A stretch of DNA of 64,000 bases, taken from Sorangium cellulosum So ce56 (GTDB taxonomy: Bacteria > Myxococcota_A > Polyangia > Polyangiales > Polyangiaceae). This document shows positions 47,028 through 55,693 of this stretch, piece by piece. The stretch is from assembly GCF_000067165.1 (NCBI RefSeq), contig NC_010162.1, positions 11,520,501 through 11,584,500 of the forward strand, written 5' to 3'. The translations under genes and the position numbers were made by a program. Numbering within the stretch: position 1 is the first letter of the stretch; each line of letters begins with the position of its first letter. The notes beneath the pieces were generated by a model. It made no database searches. It was not told the origin of the DNA and saw only the letters and a program-made list of their open reading frames with translations.

Positions 47028-47672
47028 ATGAAGGGCTACATCCTCGTCGAGGGGGAAGGCGAGCTGGGCGCCGCGGACAATTTGATCACGCGGCTCTGGA
47101 AAGAGGCCGGTCACTGGCATCCCTGGGCGCGCGCCATCACGTGCAAGAACACGCATCAGCGCAGGGGGATCGAGAAGGGGATCGGCCTCATTCGCGCCAA
47201 GGGCGACGCTGGTGCTCTGCTCATCCTTCGAGATGAAGATGACGCCTGTCCCAGAGAACGAGGGCCGCAGCTAGCTTCATGGGCGCGCGAGCTCGATCCG
47301 CCCTTCCCCGTGGCGGTCGTGCTGATGCACCGGGAGTACGAGGTGCTCTTCTTGCCCTGCGTCGAGCTCATGGCAGGCCGCTCCCTCATTGGCCCGGACG
47401 GCCAAGAGCGACCCGGTCTCGTGCCGGGAACGCGCTGGGAGCACGGCGACAGCTGGGAGAGGACGCGCGACATCAAGGGGTGGCTCAGCGATCACTTCCC
47501 GCCCGGACGCGTCTACAAACCCACGTTCGATCAATGGCCCATGACGCGGATGATCGACGTGCCGACGCTACGGGCCGCCGGGGTGCCGTGCTTCGGAACG
47601 CTGGAGCGAGCGCTCGCCTTTCTCGCGTCCTCGTTCGGACAAGCAGGCGTTTACCCGCCGCCCGGCGGCTGA
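47028..47672 (+). CDS. DUF4276 (TOPRIM-like) protein, partner of the AAA ATPase
   Basis: 214 aa. It follows the DUF4276 order: ILVEGEGELGAADNLITRLW with the first acidic residue, ALLILRDEDDACP with the D-x-D-like acids, VVLMHREYEVLFLP, then DIKGWLSDHF and YKPTFDQWPMTRMID. DUF4276 proteins are predicted TOPRIM-fold effectors found next to AAA ATPases. The likely role is nucleic-acid cleavage or signalling triggered by the ATPase; this is inference. RBS and start lie within five bases of the upstream stop, so the two are translated together. Confidence 0.82.
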   Translation: MKGYILVEGEGELGAADNLITRLWKEAGHWHPWARAITCKNTHQRRGIEKGIGLIRAKGDAGALLILRDEDDACPRERGPQLASWARELDPPFPVAVVLMHREYEVLFLPCVELMAGRSLIGPDGQERPGLVPGTRWEHGDSWERTRDIKGWLSDHFPPGRVYKPTFDQWPMTRMIDVPTLRAAGVPCFGTLERALAFLASSFGQAGVYPPPGG

Positions 47673-47724
47673 CCGCACGGCGCAAGCGGCGGGCGCGGCG
47701 CGCCCCGCTCGGCTCACCGGCGGC

Positions 47725-48125
47725 TCACGCCCAGCGCGTCGGCCGCGTCTTGAGCGTGCGCACGTTCATTGCGTCGCACCACGCCTCGAAGCGGTCGCGC
47801 GGCACGCCGCGGAAGCGCAGGTCGTCGAGGCCCTCCGCGAGCGGCACGTCGATCCGGAGCGTCGCCAGCGTCCGGTAGAGCAGCGCGTCCTCCCGCTGCT
47901 CGACCAGCGCGCGCGCGATCCGGTCCGCGCCGCGCACCGCCACCGACCACGCGGCCGGGTCGTCCGGGATCTGCTCGATGTGCCCGAACCGCGCCGCCGC
48001 CGTCGCGAGGCGACGACGCCCACCGTCGCCTTCGCGTCCCAGCCGCCGGGCGCGCGGTGCTCGGGCCGCTTGGAGTAATGGGCGCGGAAGAGCTCGTACG
48101 TGCCGTCGATCACGTGCAGCCGCAC
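47725..48125 (-). pseudogene. 5'-3' exonuclease (Pol I exo/flap type) with an internal deletion and frameshift
   Basis: The first 40 codons from ATG 48125 read MRLHVIDGTYELFRAHYS, the correct N-terminus of the family. They run to VGVVAS near 48010. There the frame changes and the sequence continues with the family C-terminus, ARFGHIEQIPDDPAAW, then SVAVRGADRIARAL to a normal stop at 47725. The middle of the domain (about 150 residues, including the metal-binding acids) is absent. So one deletion removed the core and shifted the frame. It is directly downstream of the LarA-like gene on the same strand. Confidence 0.82.
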
Positions 48126-48147
48126 GGGGGCTCCTCCCGCGGGCGCG

Positions 48148-49728
48148 CTAGGCCGTCACGTCGGCCATGAAGATCGGCGGGGTGTGCAGGGCCAGGATCT
48201 CCGGCGCGGGCGGGGCCGACTGCTTCGCCATCCGCAGCGCCTCGTCCATCGTGCGCGCCGTCTCCCAGCCGAGCAGCTGCGGGATGTACTCGTTGTCGGC
48301 GCCGACCACGATCATCCGGCCGATGTGCTGCCGCCCCGCCTCGCCCCAGTACCACATGAAGAACGGGTGGGTCGGGTGGTACGCGTGCCCGAAGCGGTAC
48401 ATCTCGATGTACGCCGGGTTCTCGGAGAACTTCTTCTCGTACCGCTTGTGCAGCTCCATCGCGTCCCGCGTCTCCGGCAGGAGCCGGTGCACGAACTCGA
48501 TGTACGGGGCGTGGTGCTCGTTGTCGAACAGGTCGGTGCAGGGGTGGAGGATGATCATCGTCCCCCCCTTCTTGAGCATCGGCGCGCCGCGGTAGAGGTT
48601 GAACAGGTAGCCGTTCGCCATCACCTGCACGAGCAGCGGGTTCAGGAACGAGTTCACGTTGTACGGGCTGATGTACGGGATGCCCGTGATCAGGATGTCC
48701 GCCTGGCCCGAGACCGGGACGAGGTACTGGTCGAAGCTGCGCTTCAGCGTGTGCTCGTGGACGGCCTCGGTCTCGCCGGCGAACACCCCGGTCACCCCGA
48801 ACGGCGAGGGGACGCGCTGGAAGATCGCCTGGCGCGCGGGCTGCGGCACCTTGGACAGCGTGAAGCGGAGGGCGCGCAGCGCGCTCTTCTCGCCCGCGCT
48901 CAGGTCGTCCTCGTTCTTCGCGAGGAACTCGAGCGGGCGATCGAACATGCGGTTGTTGATCGTCGTCTCGATCGTGAAGACGTTGAGCTTCTTGTTGGCC
49001 AGCCGGCCCATGCGCTCGACGCTCGTGTGCAGCGCGGAGCTCTTCGGATCCATGTACGAGTAGCAGTCGCGCATCACCCGCGGGTTGTGGTGCGCGCGCA
49101 GGCTCCGGTACCCGCACAGGCCGACGGCGACCGACTTGTGCCCGCCGTCCATCGGCACGAGGTTGAGGTTCACGTAGATCACGAGGTCGCTGTCGACCGC
49201 GCGCTTGTTGAGCTCGACCTCCTCGCCGACGTCGGTCGTGCCGACGTACTTCATGTTGGCGACGTTCTCGGCGTCGTGGTTGTAGAGCCGCTTCGGCCAG
49301 TAGGCGTTGAAGATCCGGTCGCCGACGATGTGGCGGACCTCCCAGTCCTTCATCCGCCGGTGGACGCTCGTCGCGATGATGATCTCGACGTCGTCGACGC
49401 CGTAGTCGGCGAGCAGGTCGAGCACGATCGTGAGCACCCGCTCGCGGATGTCGGGGCGCTTCATCTGCGGCAGCGGCAGCGAGATGTCGTCCACCGCGAT
49501 CGTGACCTTCATCCCCGGGCGGAGCTTCGCGTAGAGCGGCTCCGAGTTGTACGGGTGGTTGATCGCGTAGCGGATCGCGGCGTCGACGTCCTTCAGCGGC
49601 TCGATGGGCGGCTTCGCGTAGAGCACCCGGGTGCCGGTGGGCAGGTCGACCTCGACCAGCTGGTCACCTGAGAAGAGCACCCGGGGGGCGCTGCGGCTGT
49701 CTAGCGTGACGACGCAAGGATGGCTCAT
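48148..49728 (-). CDS. LarA-like (DUF2088) protein
   Basis: 526 aa. LarA_N/DUF2088 fold: KVTIAVDDISLPLPQMKRPD, VDDVEIIIATSVHRRMKDWE, and GGHKSVAVGLCGYRSLRAHH. The last is the region where LarA carries the cofactor-bearing Lys (H-K). LarA enzymes use a nickel-pincer cofactor made by LarB, LarC and LarE; none of these is in the window. It may be a racemase or epimerase of a hydroxy acid or sugar acid; the substrate is not predictable. The sequence MDPKSSALHTSVERMGR follows the usual second-half pattern. Confidence 0.85.
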   Translation of the reverse strand: MSHPCVVTLDSRSAPRVLFSGDQLVEVDLPTGTRVLYAKPPIEPLKDVDAAIRYAINHPYNSEPLYAKLRPGMKVTIAVDDISLPLPQMKRPDIRERVLTIVLDLLADYGVDDVEIIIATSVHRRMKDWEVRHIVGDRIFNAYWPKRLYNHDAENVANMKYVGTTDVGEEVELNKRAVDSDLVIYVNLNLVPMDGGHKSVAVGLCGYRSLRAHHNPRVMRDCYSYMDPKSSALHTSVERMGRLANKKLNVFTIETTINNRMFDRPLEFLAKNEDDLSAGEKSALRALRFTLSKVPQPARQAIFQRVPSPFGVTGVFAGETEAVHEHTLKRSFDQYLVPVSGQADILITGIPYISPYNVNSFLNPLLVQVMANGYLFNLYRGAPMLKKGGTMIILHPCTDLFDNEHHAPYIEFVHRLLPETRDAMELHKRYEKKFSENPAYIEMYRFGHAYHPTHPFFMWYWGEAGRQHIGRMIVVGADNEYIPQLLGWETARTMDEALRMAKQSAPPAPEILALHTPPIFMADVTA

Positions 49729-49803
49729 GGGACCTTCAGAGCAGGGGGTGCGACGTGTTGGGCTGGGTGATGGCCTCCCGCCGCCGGCGGGGGGAGGCAG
49801 GGG

Positions 49804-50466
49804 TCATGCGGCGAGGTGGAGGATCGGCCAGTGGTACGCCTGCGCCAGCATCTTGAGCTTGCGGTCCGGGTTCACCGCCGCCGGGTAGCCGACGACCGAG
49901 AGCATCGGGACGTCCGAGTAGCTGTCCGAGTAGGCGAAGCACTCGTCGAGGTCGTGCCCGTGCGCGTGGGCGTGCTCGCGGATGAGCCGCGCCTTCTCGG
50001 GCCCGGCCACGACCGGGCGCAGGAGCTTGCCCGTCGCGAACCGATCCTTCACCTCGAGGCGGTTCGCGATGATGCCCGTCGCGCCGAGGTGATCGGCGAG
50101 CAGCTGCATCAGGAAATCCAGCGCGCCGGAGACGAGGACGACGTCGTGCCCCTTGTCGAGGCTGCACTTCACGAGGTCCCGCGCCTTGGCGTAGATCGCC
50201 GGCTTGAGCACCTTCGCGAACGCCTCCTCCGCGAGCGCCACGAGGCGATCCTCGGAGACGCCCTCGAACGAGCTGAAGAGCAGCTCGTTGAAGAGGCGCC
50301 GATCCTGCAGCTCCGCCATCGCCATCCACGGCGCCTTCACGATGGCGCGGCCGAGCTTCGCGAGGCTGTGCATCGGCGTCGGCTGGTTCAGCATGTAGAA
50401 CACCGTCGGGTGCACGAGGTTGGTCGTGACCAGGGTGCCGTCTACGTCGAAGTAGCTCGCCGGCAT
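49804..50466 (-). CDS. HAD-IB family phosphatase
   Basis: 220 aa from ATG 50466, with AGGGAGA about ten bases upstream. Motif I is YFDVDGTLVTTN with the nucleophile Asp, motif II is VLVSGALDFL, and motif III/IV is CFAYSDSYSDVPML with the metal-binding Asp. It has the C1 helical cap of the SerB-like subfamily. The substrate is likely a small phosphomonoester, possibly a phospholipid or phosphoserine. No operon partner is evident. Confidence 0.88.
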   Translation of the reverse strand: MPASYFDVDGTLVTTNLVHPTVFYMLNQPTPMHSLAKLGRAIVKAPWMAMAELQDRRLFNELLFSSFEGVSEDRLVALAEEAFAKVLKPAIYAKARDLVKCSLDKGHDVVLVSGALDFLMQLLADHLGATGIIANRLEVKDRFATGKLLRPVVAGPEKARLIREHAHAHGHDLDECFAYSDSYSDVPMLSVVGYPAAVNPDRKLKMLAQAYHWPILHLAA

Positions 50467-50595
50467 GCGGGGCAAATCTCCCTGCATGCCGTTTGAGTCA
50501 AGATCGAGCTGCCGCGAACCGGTGTTCGCAGGCGATCGTCACGCCGCGTCGAGGTGCCACGCCGCGTCGATGGGCTCGCGCAGGTCGTCGGGCCG

Positions 50596-51363
50596 TCACG
50601 CGGCGAACAGGCGCTCGTACCGGTCGTCGAGGTCGACGCCGCCGTCGGTGTCTCCCCGGTCCACGGGGTTGATCCCGCAGTACTCGACGCTCGCCAGGTG
50701 GCGCCAGCGCCCGGCGCGCTCGGGCTCGTCGGGCAGCACCGGCGTCGTGCAGGGGAAGCAGCCGATGGTGCGGAAGCCCATCCCGTGCAGCGGGTTCTCG
50801 AGCGCGTCCTCGTGCGCGGCGAAGTACGCGTCGAGCTCTTCGCCGGTCAGCGACGCGAACGGGTGGACGCGGAGCGTGTTGTTCGCGGGGTCGAGGCCGA
50901 ACGGCGCGACCTTGGCGCGGGCGCCGCCCTCGCCCCGCCGCAGCGCCGCGACGAGCGCGTCGTAGCGGCCCCGGATGGCGCTCAGCGGGGCCGATTTGCG
51001 GAGGTCGCAGCAGCGCTCCTGGCCCTCCTTCGAGAGGTAGAGCAGCCCTTCCTCGCGCGTCTGCTGCGCGAAGCTGCGCTCGGGCGACAGCGTGACGACG
51101 CGCAGGTTCGGGTGGGTCCGCGCGAGCTCGTCGCGCGTGGCGAGCGTCTCGGCGTGGAGCACGCCGGTGTCGACGAAGACCACGTCGAAGGAGAGCCCGG
51201 CGCGGTCGGCCATGTGGCAGAGCGCGGTCCCGGCGCGCTGCATGCTGCTCATGATGGCCGCGCGCGGGCCGAAGGACTCGCGGACGAAGCGGAGGAGCTC
51301 GACGGGGGGCGCGCCCTGGAAGCGTCGGTTCAGCGGTTCGAGGTGTCGCTCGGTGATGCGCAT
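50596..51363 (-). CDS. APS/PAPS reductase family protein (CysH-like)
   Basis: 255 aa from ATG 51363. The PP-loop element is in AAIMSSMQRAGTALCHM. The four Cys of a [4Fe-4S] cluster are present: Cys118-Cys119 (RCCDLRK) and Cys202/Cys205 (GCFPCTTP). The catalytic tail Cys229 is in VEYCGINP, corresponding to the usual ECGIH or ECGLH. These features fit an assimilatory APS reductase that makes sulfite, using thioredoxin. No sulfurylase or sulfite reductase genes lie nearby. It is divergent from the ArsA-like gene. Confidence 0.87.
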   Translation of the reverse strand: MRITERHLEPLNRRFQGAPPVELLRFVRESFGPRAAIMSSMQRAGTALCHMADRAGLSFDVVFVDTGVLHAETLATRDELARTHPNLRVVTLSPERSFAQQTREEGLLYLSKEGQERCCDLRKSAPLSAIRGRYDALVAALRRGEGGARAKVAPFGLDPANNTLRVHPFASLTGEELDAYFAAHEDALENPLHGMGFRTIGCFPCTTPVLPDEPERAGRWRHLASVEYCGINPVDRGDTDGGVDLDDRYERLFAA

Positions 51364-51441
51364 GAGCGATGCATAGCAGAGGCCGTTTCCTTGATCCGGG
51401 TTGCCTTCGCCTGAGCTTGCGCGTAACTCCGCTGGCGAGGA

Positions 51442-52428
51442 ATGAGCAGCGTCTATCAAGCCTCAAAAGCGGGCGGGCTCGGCCAGGACCTGCCGGAGCT
51501 CGAGCGCCGGCGCTTCCTGTTCGTGACCGGCAAGGGAGGGGTCGGGAAGACGACGATCTCCGGCGCCCTCGCCCTCGCCTTCGCCGCCCGCGGCAAGCGC
51601 GTCCTGGTCGCGATGTGCCACACGAAGGAGCGGCTCTCCGCCATCCTCGGCTCGAGGCCGATCGGCCCGGAGGTCATCCAGGTCGCCGAGCGCGTGTCGG
51701 CGGTGAACATCGCGCCGGACAGGGCCCTCCGGGAGTACGGCGAGATGGTCCTGAAGATGCGCGCCGCGGCCGATCTCGTCTTCGACAACAAGTACACGCG
51801 CACCTTCTTCCGCGCGGTGCCCGGGCTGTTCGAGTGGGCGATGCTCGGCAAGGCGTGGTTCCACACGACGGAGCTGCTCCCGGACGGCTCGAACCGCTTC
51901 GACGTGGTCCTGCTCGACGCGCCCGCGACGGGGCACGGGGTCGACATGCTGCGGGTGCCGAAGGTGATCCTCGACGTGGCGCCGCCGGGCATCCTGCGCC
52001 GGGACGCCGAGGCGGCGTGGGCGATGTTCAGGGATCCCGCGCGGAGCGGGGTCGTCGTCGTGACGCTCCCGGAGGAGATGCCGGCGACCGAGACCGTCGA
52101 GCTCGTGGCGGAGGTCCGGGGCGACCTTGGCCTGCCCGTCCACCGGGTGATCATCAACGGCGTGCTGCCGGCGCTGTTCTCGCCCGAGGAGCAGCGGGCG
52201 CTCCTGGTCGACCCGGCGCGCCTCGACATCCAGGCGCCGGCGCGCGCCGCGGACACCGTCGAGAGCGCCTTCGTGGCCGGCGCGCGGCGGGCGATGCGCG
52301 AGTCGGTGCAGCGCGAGAGCCTGGCCCGCCTGCGCCGCGATCTCGACCTGCCCACCGTGATGCTGCCGTTCCTCTTCGACGAGGCCTCGACGGTCGCCGG
52401 CACGCGGATGCTGGCCGAGCGGCTCTGA
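51442..52428 (+). CDS. ArsA-family ATPase
   Basis: 328 aa. Deviant Walker A GKGGVGKTTISGALALAFA at about residue 30, switch-type motif DVVLLDAPATGHG, and VHRVIINGVLP. It has one ArsA half rather than the two of ArsA from plasmid R773. The metalloid-binding Cys are not obvious. Related single-domain ATPases in deltaproteobacteria are of unknown function and may insert or target membrane proteins as Get3 does. It is followed after 10 bp by the NAPRTase-like gene, probably in one operon. Confidence 0.88.
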   Translation: MSSVYQASKAGGLGQDLPELERRRFLFVTGKGGVGKTTISGALALAFAARGKRVLVAMCHTKERLSAILGSRPIGPEVIQVAERVSAVNIAPDRALREYGEMVLKMRAAADLVFDNKYTRTFFRAVPGLFEWAMLGKAWFHTTELLPDGSNRFDVVLLDAPATGHGVDMLRVPKVILDVAPPGILRRDAEAAWAMFRDPARSGVVVVTLPEEMPATETVELVAEVRGDLGLPVHRVIINGVLPALFSPEEQRALLVDPARLDIQAPARAADTVESAFVAGARRAMRESVQRESLARLRRDLDLPTVMLPFLFDEASTVAGTRMLAERL

Positions 52429-52438
52429 GCGGGGGCGG

Positions 52439-53647
52439 ATGCCGGCGGCCCTGCTGCGAGCGAGCCCGCTGCTCCGCGACGGACGCGCGCTGCTCGACGC
52501 CGATCGCCTCGTCCACGCGGGGGTCGCCGACCGGCGCGCGAGCTTCGAGCTCGCCTTCGCCGCGATGCCGCCCCACGCGGGTTTTCTCGTGGTCGCCGGC
52601 GTCGAGGCGGCGCTCGAGGCGCTCGCGGCCGACGGAGCGCGCTTCGACGCGGCGGCGGTCGCCGCGGCGCGCGCGGCGTGCGGCCTGAGCGACGCGCTCG
52701 AGGAGCGGCTCGCCGGCGCGACGCTGTCGGTCGACATCGACGCGATGCCCGACGGGACGATCGCCTTCCCGGGGACGCCCGTCGCCTCGGTGGAGGGGCC
52801 GTTCGTCGAGGCGCTGCTCGTGGGCGCGCTGCTCGCTCCGGCGCTCCGCCGCGGCACGGCCGCGGCGACGCGGGCCGCGCGGCTCCACATCGCGGCGGGC
52901 GGGGGCGACGTCATCGACGGGTCGTCGGCGAGCGTGCCGTTCGCCGACGAGGCGCTCGCGCTCGCCCGCGCGGCGCACGTGGGCGGCGCCGCGGCGACGA
53001 CGAGCGCGCTCGCGGCCACGGCGCTCGGCATCCCGTTCCGCGGCGAGGCGGGGATCGACCTCGGCGAGCTCGCGCCGCCGCCGTCCCCGCTCGAGGGCCG
53101 CTGGCCCTGGTACGCCGATCGGATGATCGACCTCGGGGGCGACGACGAGGAGGCGCTGCTCCTCGAAGCGAGGCGCGTGGGCGCGAGCGCGGGCGGCTGG
53201 GTCGCGTCGGGGCTCGGGGAGGCCGTCGAGGGGCTGCCGGCGGCGCGCTGCGAGCTCGTGGCGCTCGAGGAGGCGGGCGCGTGGGCGCTCCGGCAGGGCA
53301 CGAGCGATCGCGGGGACGTGATCGCGGGGCGGAAGATGGTGGCGCGCTACTACGACGAGGCGGGGCGCGCGGCCTTCGACGTGATCCACCTCGCGCACGA
53401 GCGGATGCTGGCGCCGCGCGCGCTCGGGGTCGCGAGGCTCGCCCCGCTCGCGCGCGCGGCGATGCGCGGCGGGCGCGCGCTCGAGTCGCCCGAGCCGGCG
53501 AGCGCCGGGCGCGAGCGCTCCCTGGCGGGGCGCCAGCAGCTGCCGGACGCGGTGGCGCACCTGCGCGCGCCGGCGAGGTACCCGGTGCAGTTCTCGCCGG
53601 CGCTGATCGCGCTGCGGGAGCCGGATCCGCCGGGCGTGCTGCGGTAG
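52439..53647 (+). CDS. Divergent nicotinate phosphoribosyltransferase-like protein
   Basis: 402 aa. The overall pattern follows NAPRTase: FELAFAAMPPHAGFLVVAGV, DAMPDGTIAFPGTPVASVEG, and AHVGGAAATTSALAATALGIP. However, key elements look lost. The N-terminal DLY-x-LTM motif is replaced by LLDADRLVHAG, the FGxRRA motif by DGSSASV, and the GT-x-AHS motif, which carries the phosphorylated His in known enzymes, by RGEAGIDLGE. It is therefore probably a paralogue without NAPRTase activity. Family membership is my reading of these aligned blocks; moderate confidence. Confidence 0.6.
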   Translation: MPAALLRASPLLRDGRALLDADRLVHAGVADRRASFELAFAAMPPHAGFLVVAGVEAALEALAADGARFDAAAVAAARAACGLSDALEERLAGATLSVDIDAMPDGTIAFPGTPVASVEGPFVEALLVGALLAPALRRGTAAATRAARLHIAAGGGDVIDGSSASVPFADEALALARAAHVGGAAATTSALAATALGIPFRGEAGIDLGELAPPPSPLEGRWPWYADRMIDLGGDDEEALLLEARRVGASAGGWVASGLGEAVEGLPAARCELVALEEAGAWALRQGTSDRGDVIAGRKMVARYYDEAGRAAFDVIHLAHERMLAPRALGVARLAPLARAAMRGGRALESPEPASAGRERSLAGRQQLPDAVAHLRAPARYPVQFSPALIALREPDPPGVLR

Positions 53648-53932
53648 CTTCCCGGTGAGCTCGAGGTCTCGCCGAGCCGACCGGCTCGCCGGGACGGAGC
53701 TCGTCGCCGGAGGTGTGGATTGGTGTCCCGGCCATCAACGCGCAAATCGCGGCGACGGCGCCCATCCCCATCAGGAGCTTGGCTCTGGTGCTTCACCGCC
53801 CGTTCAAGGTGAGATGCTCGTCCACGGCTCCTGCGCCAGAGGATCACGCTCTTCACCACCATCCATGTGCCCTTCACGCACCCTATCGTCGCGGCCAAGC
53901 ACGTCGACATGGGCGTCCGCCGGCCTGGCTGA

Positions 53933-54958
53933 CTACTCGGAGACCTTGATCAGCAGCTTTCCGATCTTGTTCGGCTGAAAGAGCATCCCGAGCGCGTCCG
54001 GGGCGTTCTCGAGGCCCTCCACCACGCGCTCGCGCCATTTGATCCTGCCCTCCTTGATCCAGCCGTGGATCTTCTCGAAGGCCTCGGGGAAGCGCGCTTG
54101 ATGATCGGTGATGACGAAGCCTTGCACCCGGAGCCGCTGCATCAGGATGAGCGGGAAGCGCACGGGGCCCGGGCGGGGCTGCTTGTCGTTGTACGTCGAG
54201 ATGAGCCCGCAGATCGTGACCCTTCCGAAGAGGTTCATTTTGTCGAGCACGGTGTCGAGGATGTCGCCGCCCGCGTTCTCGAAATCGATGTCGACACCTT
54301 GCGGACAGGCGCGGTCGAGCGCCGCCGCGACATCCTCGGTGCGGTAATTGATGCAGGCGTCGAAGCCGAGCTCCTCGGTCACATAGCGGCACCCGGCGTC
54401 GCTGCCGGCGATGCCCACCACGCGACAGCCAGCGATCTTGCCCATCTGGCCGACCAGGGAGCCCACGGAGCCGGCGGCGCCGGACACGACGATGGTCTCG
54501 CCCGGCCTCGGCTGCGCGATATCGAAGAGGCCGACGTACGCGGTGAAGCCGCCGGTCACGTGAAGCGGGCAGAGGAAGGCGCCGAGCGGGACGTCCAGCG
54601 CGGGCAAGCGCGTGAGGGCGAGGTCGCCGGGAGCCGCGACGTTGTAGTCCTGCCAGCCGAGGAGGCCGGAGACGAGGTCTCCTGCGCCATAGTCGGGGTG
54701 ACGGGAGCGCTCGACGACGCCGACGCCGAGCGCGCGCATCACCTCGCCCTGGTTCACGGGCGGCATGTACTGCTTCATGTCGCTCATCCAGATCCGGTTC
54801 GTCGGATCGACGGACAGGTAGCGCGTGCGAACGAGGACTTCGCCGTCGCCAGGCTCCCGGACCGGCGCCTCGCGGAGCTCGAAATGGCTGCGGTCCGGCG
54901 GGCCCTCGGGGCGCGCCTTCAGGATGTAGTGGCGGTTGGAGAGGGACGGGGTGCTCAT
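53933..54958 (-). CDS. NADP-dependent oxidoreductase, MDR superfamily (curcumin/alkenal reductase-like)
   Basis: 341 aa. Zinc-free medium-chain reductase: YLSVDPTNRIWMSDMKQYMP near residue 50 and nucleotide-binding VSGAAGSVGSLVGQMGKI near 155. It also has the conserved FENAGGDILDTVLDKMN and a C-terminal FQPNKIGKLLIKV. Relatives reduce alpha,beta-unsaturated ketones or aldehydes with NADPH. It is divergent from the acetyltransferase gene. The 285 bp downstream (53648-53932) shows no gene. Confidence 0.93.
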   Translation of the reverse strand: MSTPSLSNRHYILKARPEGPPDRSHFELREAPVREPGDGEVLVRTRYLSVDPTNRIWMSDMKQYMPPVNQGEVMRALGVGVVERSRHPDYGAGDLVSGLLGWQDYNVAAPGDLALTRLPALDVPLGAFLCPLHVTGGFTAYVGLFDIAQPRPGETIVVSGAAGSVGSLVGQMGKIAGCRVVGIAGSDAGCRYVTEELGFDACINYRTEDVAAALDRACPQGVDIDFENAGGDILDTVLDKMNLFGRVTICGLISTYNDKQPRPGPVRFPLILMQRLRVQGFVITDHQARFPEAFEKIHGWIKEGRIKWRERVVEGLENAPDALGMLFQPNKIGKLLIKVSE

Positions 54959-55026
54959 GATGCGAAGCTAGACGCCCGGAGGTTCCACCGGAAGATGTAA
55001 CCAGACCGGCGGCGCTGATCGAGCGG

Positions 55027-55497
55027 TTGCGGCCCGGGGATGGCGCCCGGTGGCGAAGCATCCGCTTGCAGGCGCTCGAGGAGGCCCCGCACGCGTTTGG
55101 CACGACGTACGGCGAGGCTGCGCAGTGGAACGCCGCTCGCTGGGAGGCGCAGGTGGTCGAGTTTGCGACGTTCGTCGCAGTTCTCGATGGCCGCGATGTC
55201 GGCGTGGTTCGGGGCGCGGCCCACCGGAGCAGCGACCTGTGCGAGCTGATCAGCATGTGGGTTGCCCCAACCGCGCGACGCCAGGGAATTGGCGCAGAGC
55301 TGATCGACCGTGTCGCGGCGTGGGCCAAGGCCGTCGGCGCCACCGCGCTGGTGCTCGACGTCGTCGCGGCCAACGCACCCGCCGTCGCCCTGTACGAGCG
55401 CACCGGCTTTCTACGGTTGGACGGCGCGTCGATGGGTGAGCTCGCCCCAAACGAGATCCGCCTTGTCCGGTCGCTGGTGACGTGGTCAGTGAGCTGA
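55027..55497 (+). CDS. GNAT-family N-acetyltransferase
   Basis: 156 aa from TTG 55027; the frame stays open upstream without a good start, so CTG 55015 or another codon may be used. The acetyl-CoA motif is RRQGIGAELIDRV, preceded by LISMWVAPTA and followed by VVAANAPAVALYERTGF. The acceptor is not predictable. The gene lies 100 bp upstream of an attC site and may be the content of a gene cassette, but I found no matching recombination site on its 5' side. Confidence 0.85.
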   Translation: MRPGDGARWRSIRLQALEEAPHAFGTTYGEAAQWNAARWEAQVVEFATFVAVLDGRDVGVVRGAAHRSSDLCELISMWVAPTARRQGIGAELIDRVAAWAKAVGATALVLDVVAANAPAVALYERTGFLRLDGASMGELAPNEIRLVRSLVTWSVS

Positions 55498-55596
55498 AGA
55501 CGCTCGCGGCGCGCTGCCAACACACCTCTGCAGGTTGCCCTGGGACATCGAGGACCTTGCGTGGTGAGTACGTGACCTGTGAGCAAATGGACCGCC

Positions 55597-55683
55597 GCCC
55601 AACAAGGCGTTGCGGCTGTCGATCCCGTCGGTCGGCCTTCGGCCTCCCTCTGGCGCCCGCAGCTGAACGCCAGTACGTTGGGT
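55597..55683. other. Integron-type attC recombination site
   Basis: An 87-bp element with all attC boxes. R'' is GCCCAAC (55597-55603) and R' is GTTGGGT (55677-55683). L'' is GGCGTT, then one unpaired G (55612), then CGGCTG; this pairs with CAGCTG AACGCC (55660-55671), leaving that G extrahelical as in functional sites. The spacers are AA and AGTAC. The terminal loop contains a GGCCTTCGGCC hairpin. This is strong evidence by structure; activity is not shown. Confidence 0.85.
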
Positions 55684-55693
55684 GGGCAGGACG

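Noticed and set aside
47028..47672. Identification of the AAA/DUF4276 pair as PARIS or Gabija
   Set aside because: The partner is DUF4276-like rather than DUF4435 (AriB) or a UvrD-like helicase (GajB), so only an architectural parallel is claimed.
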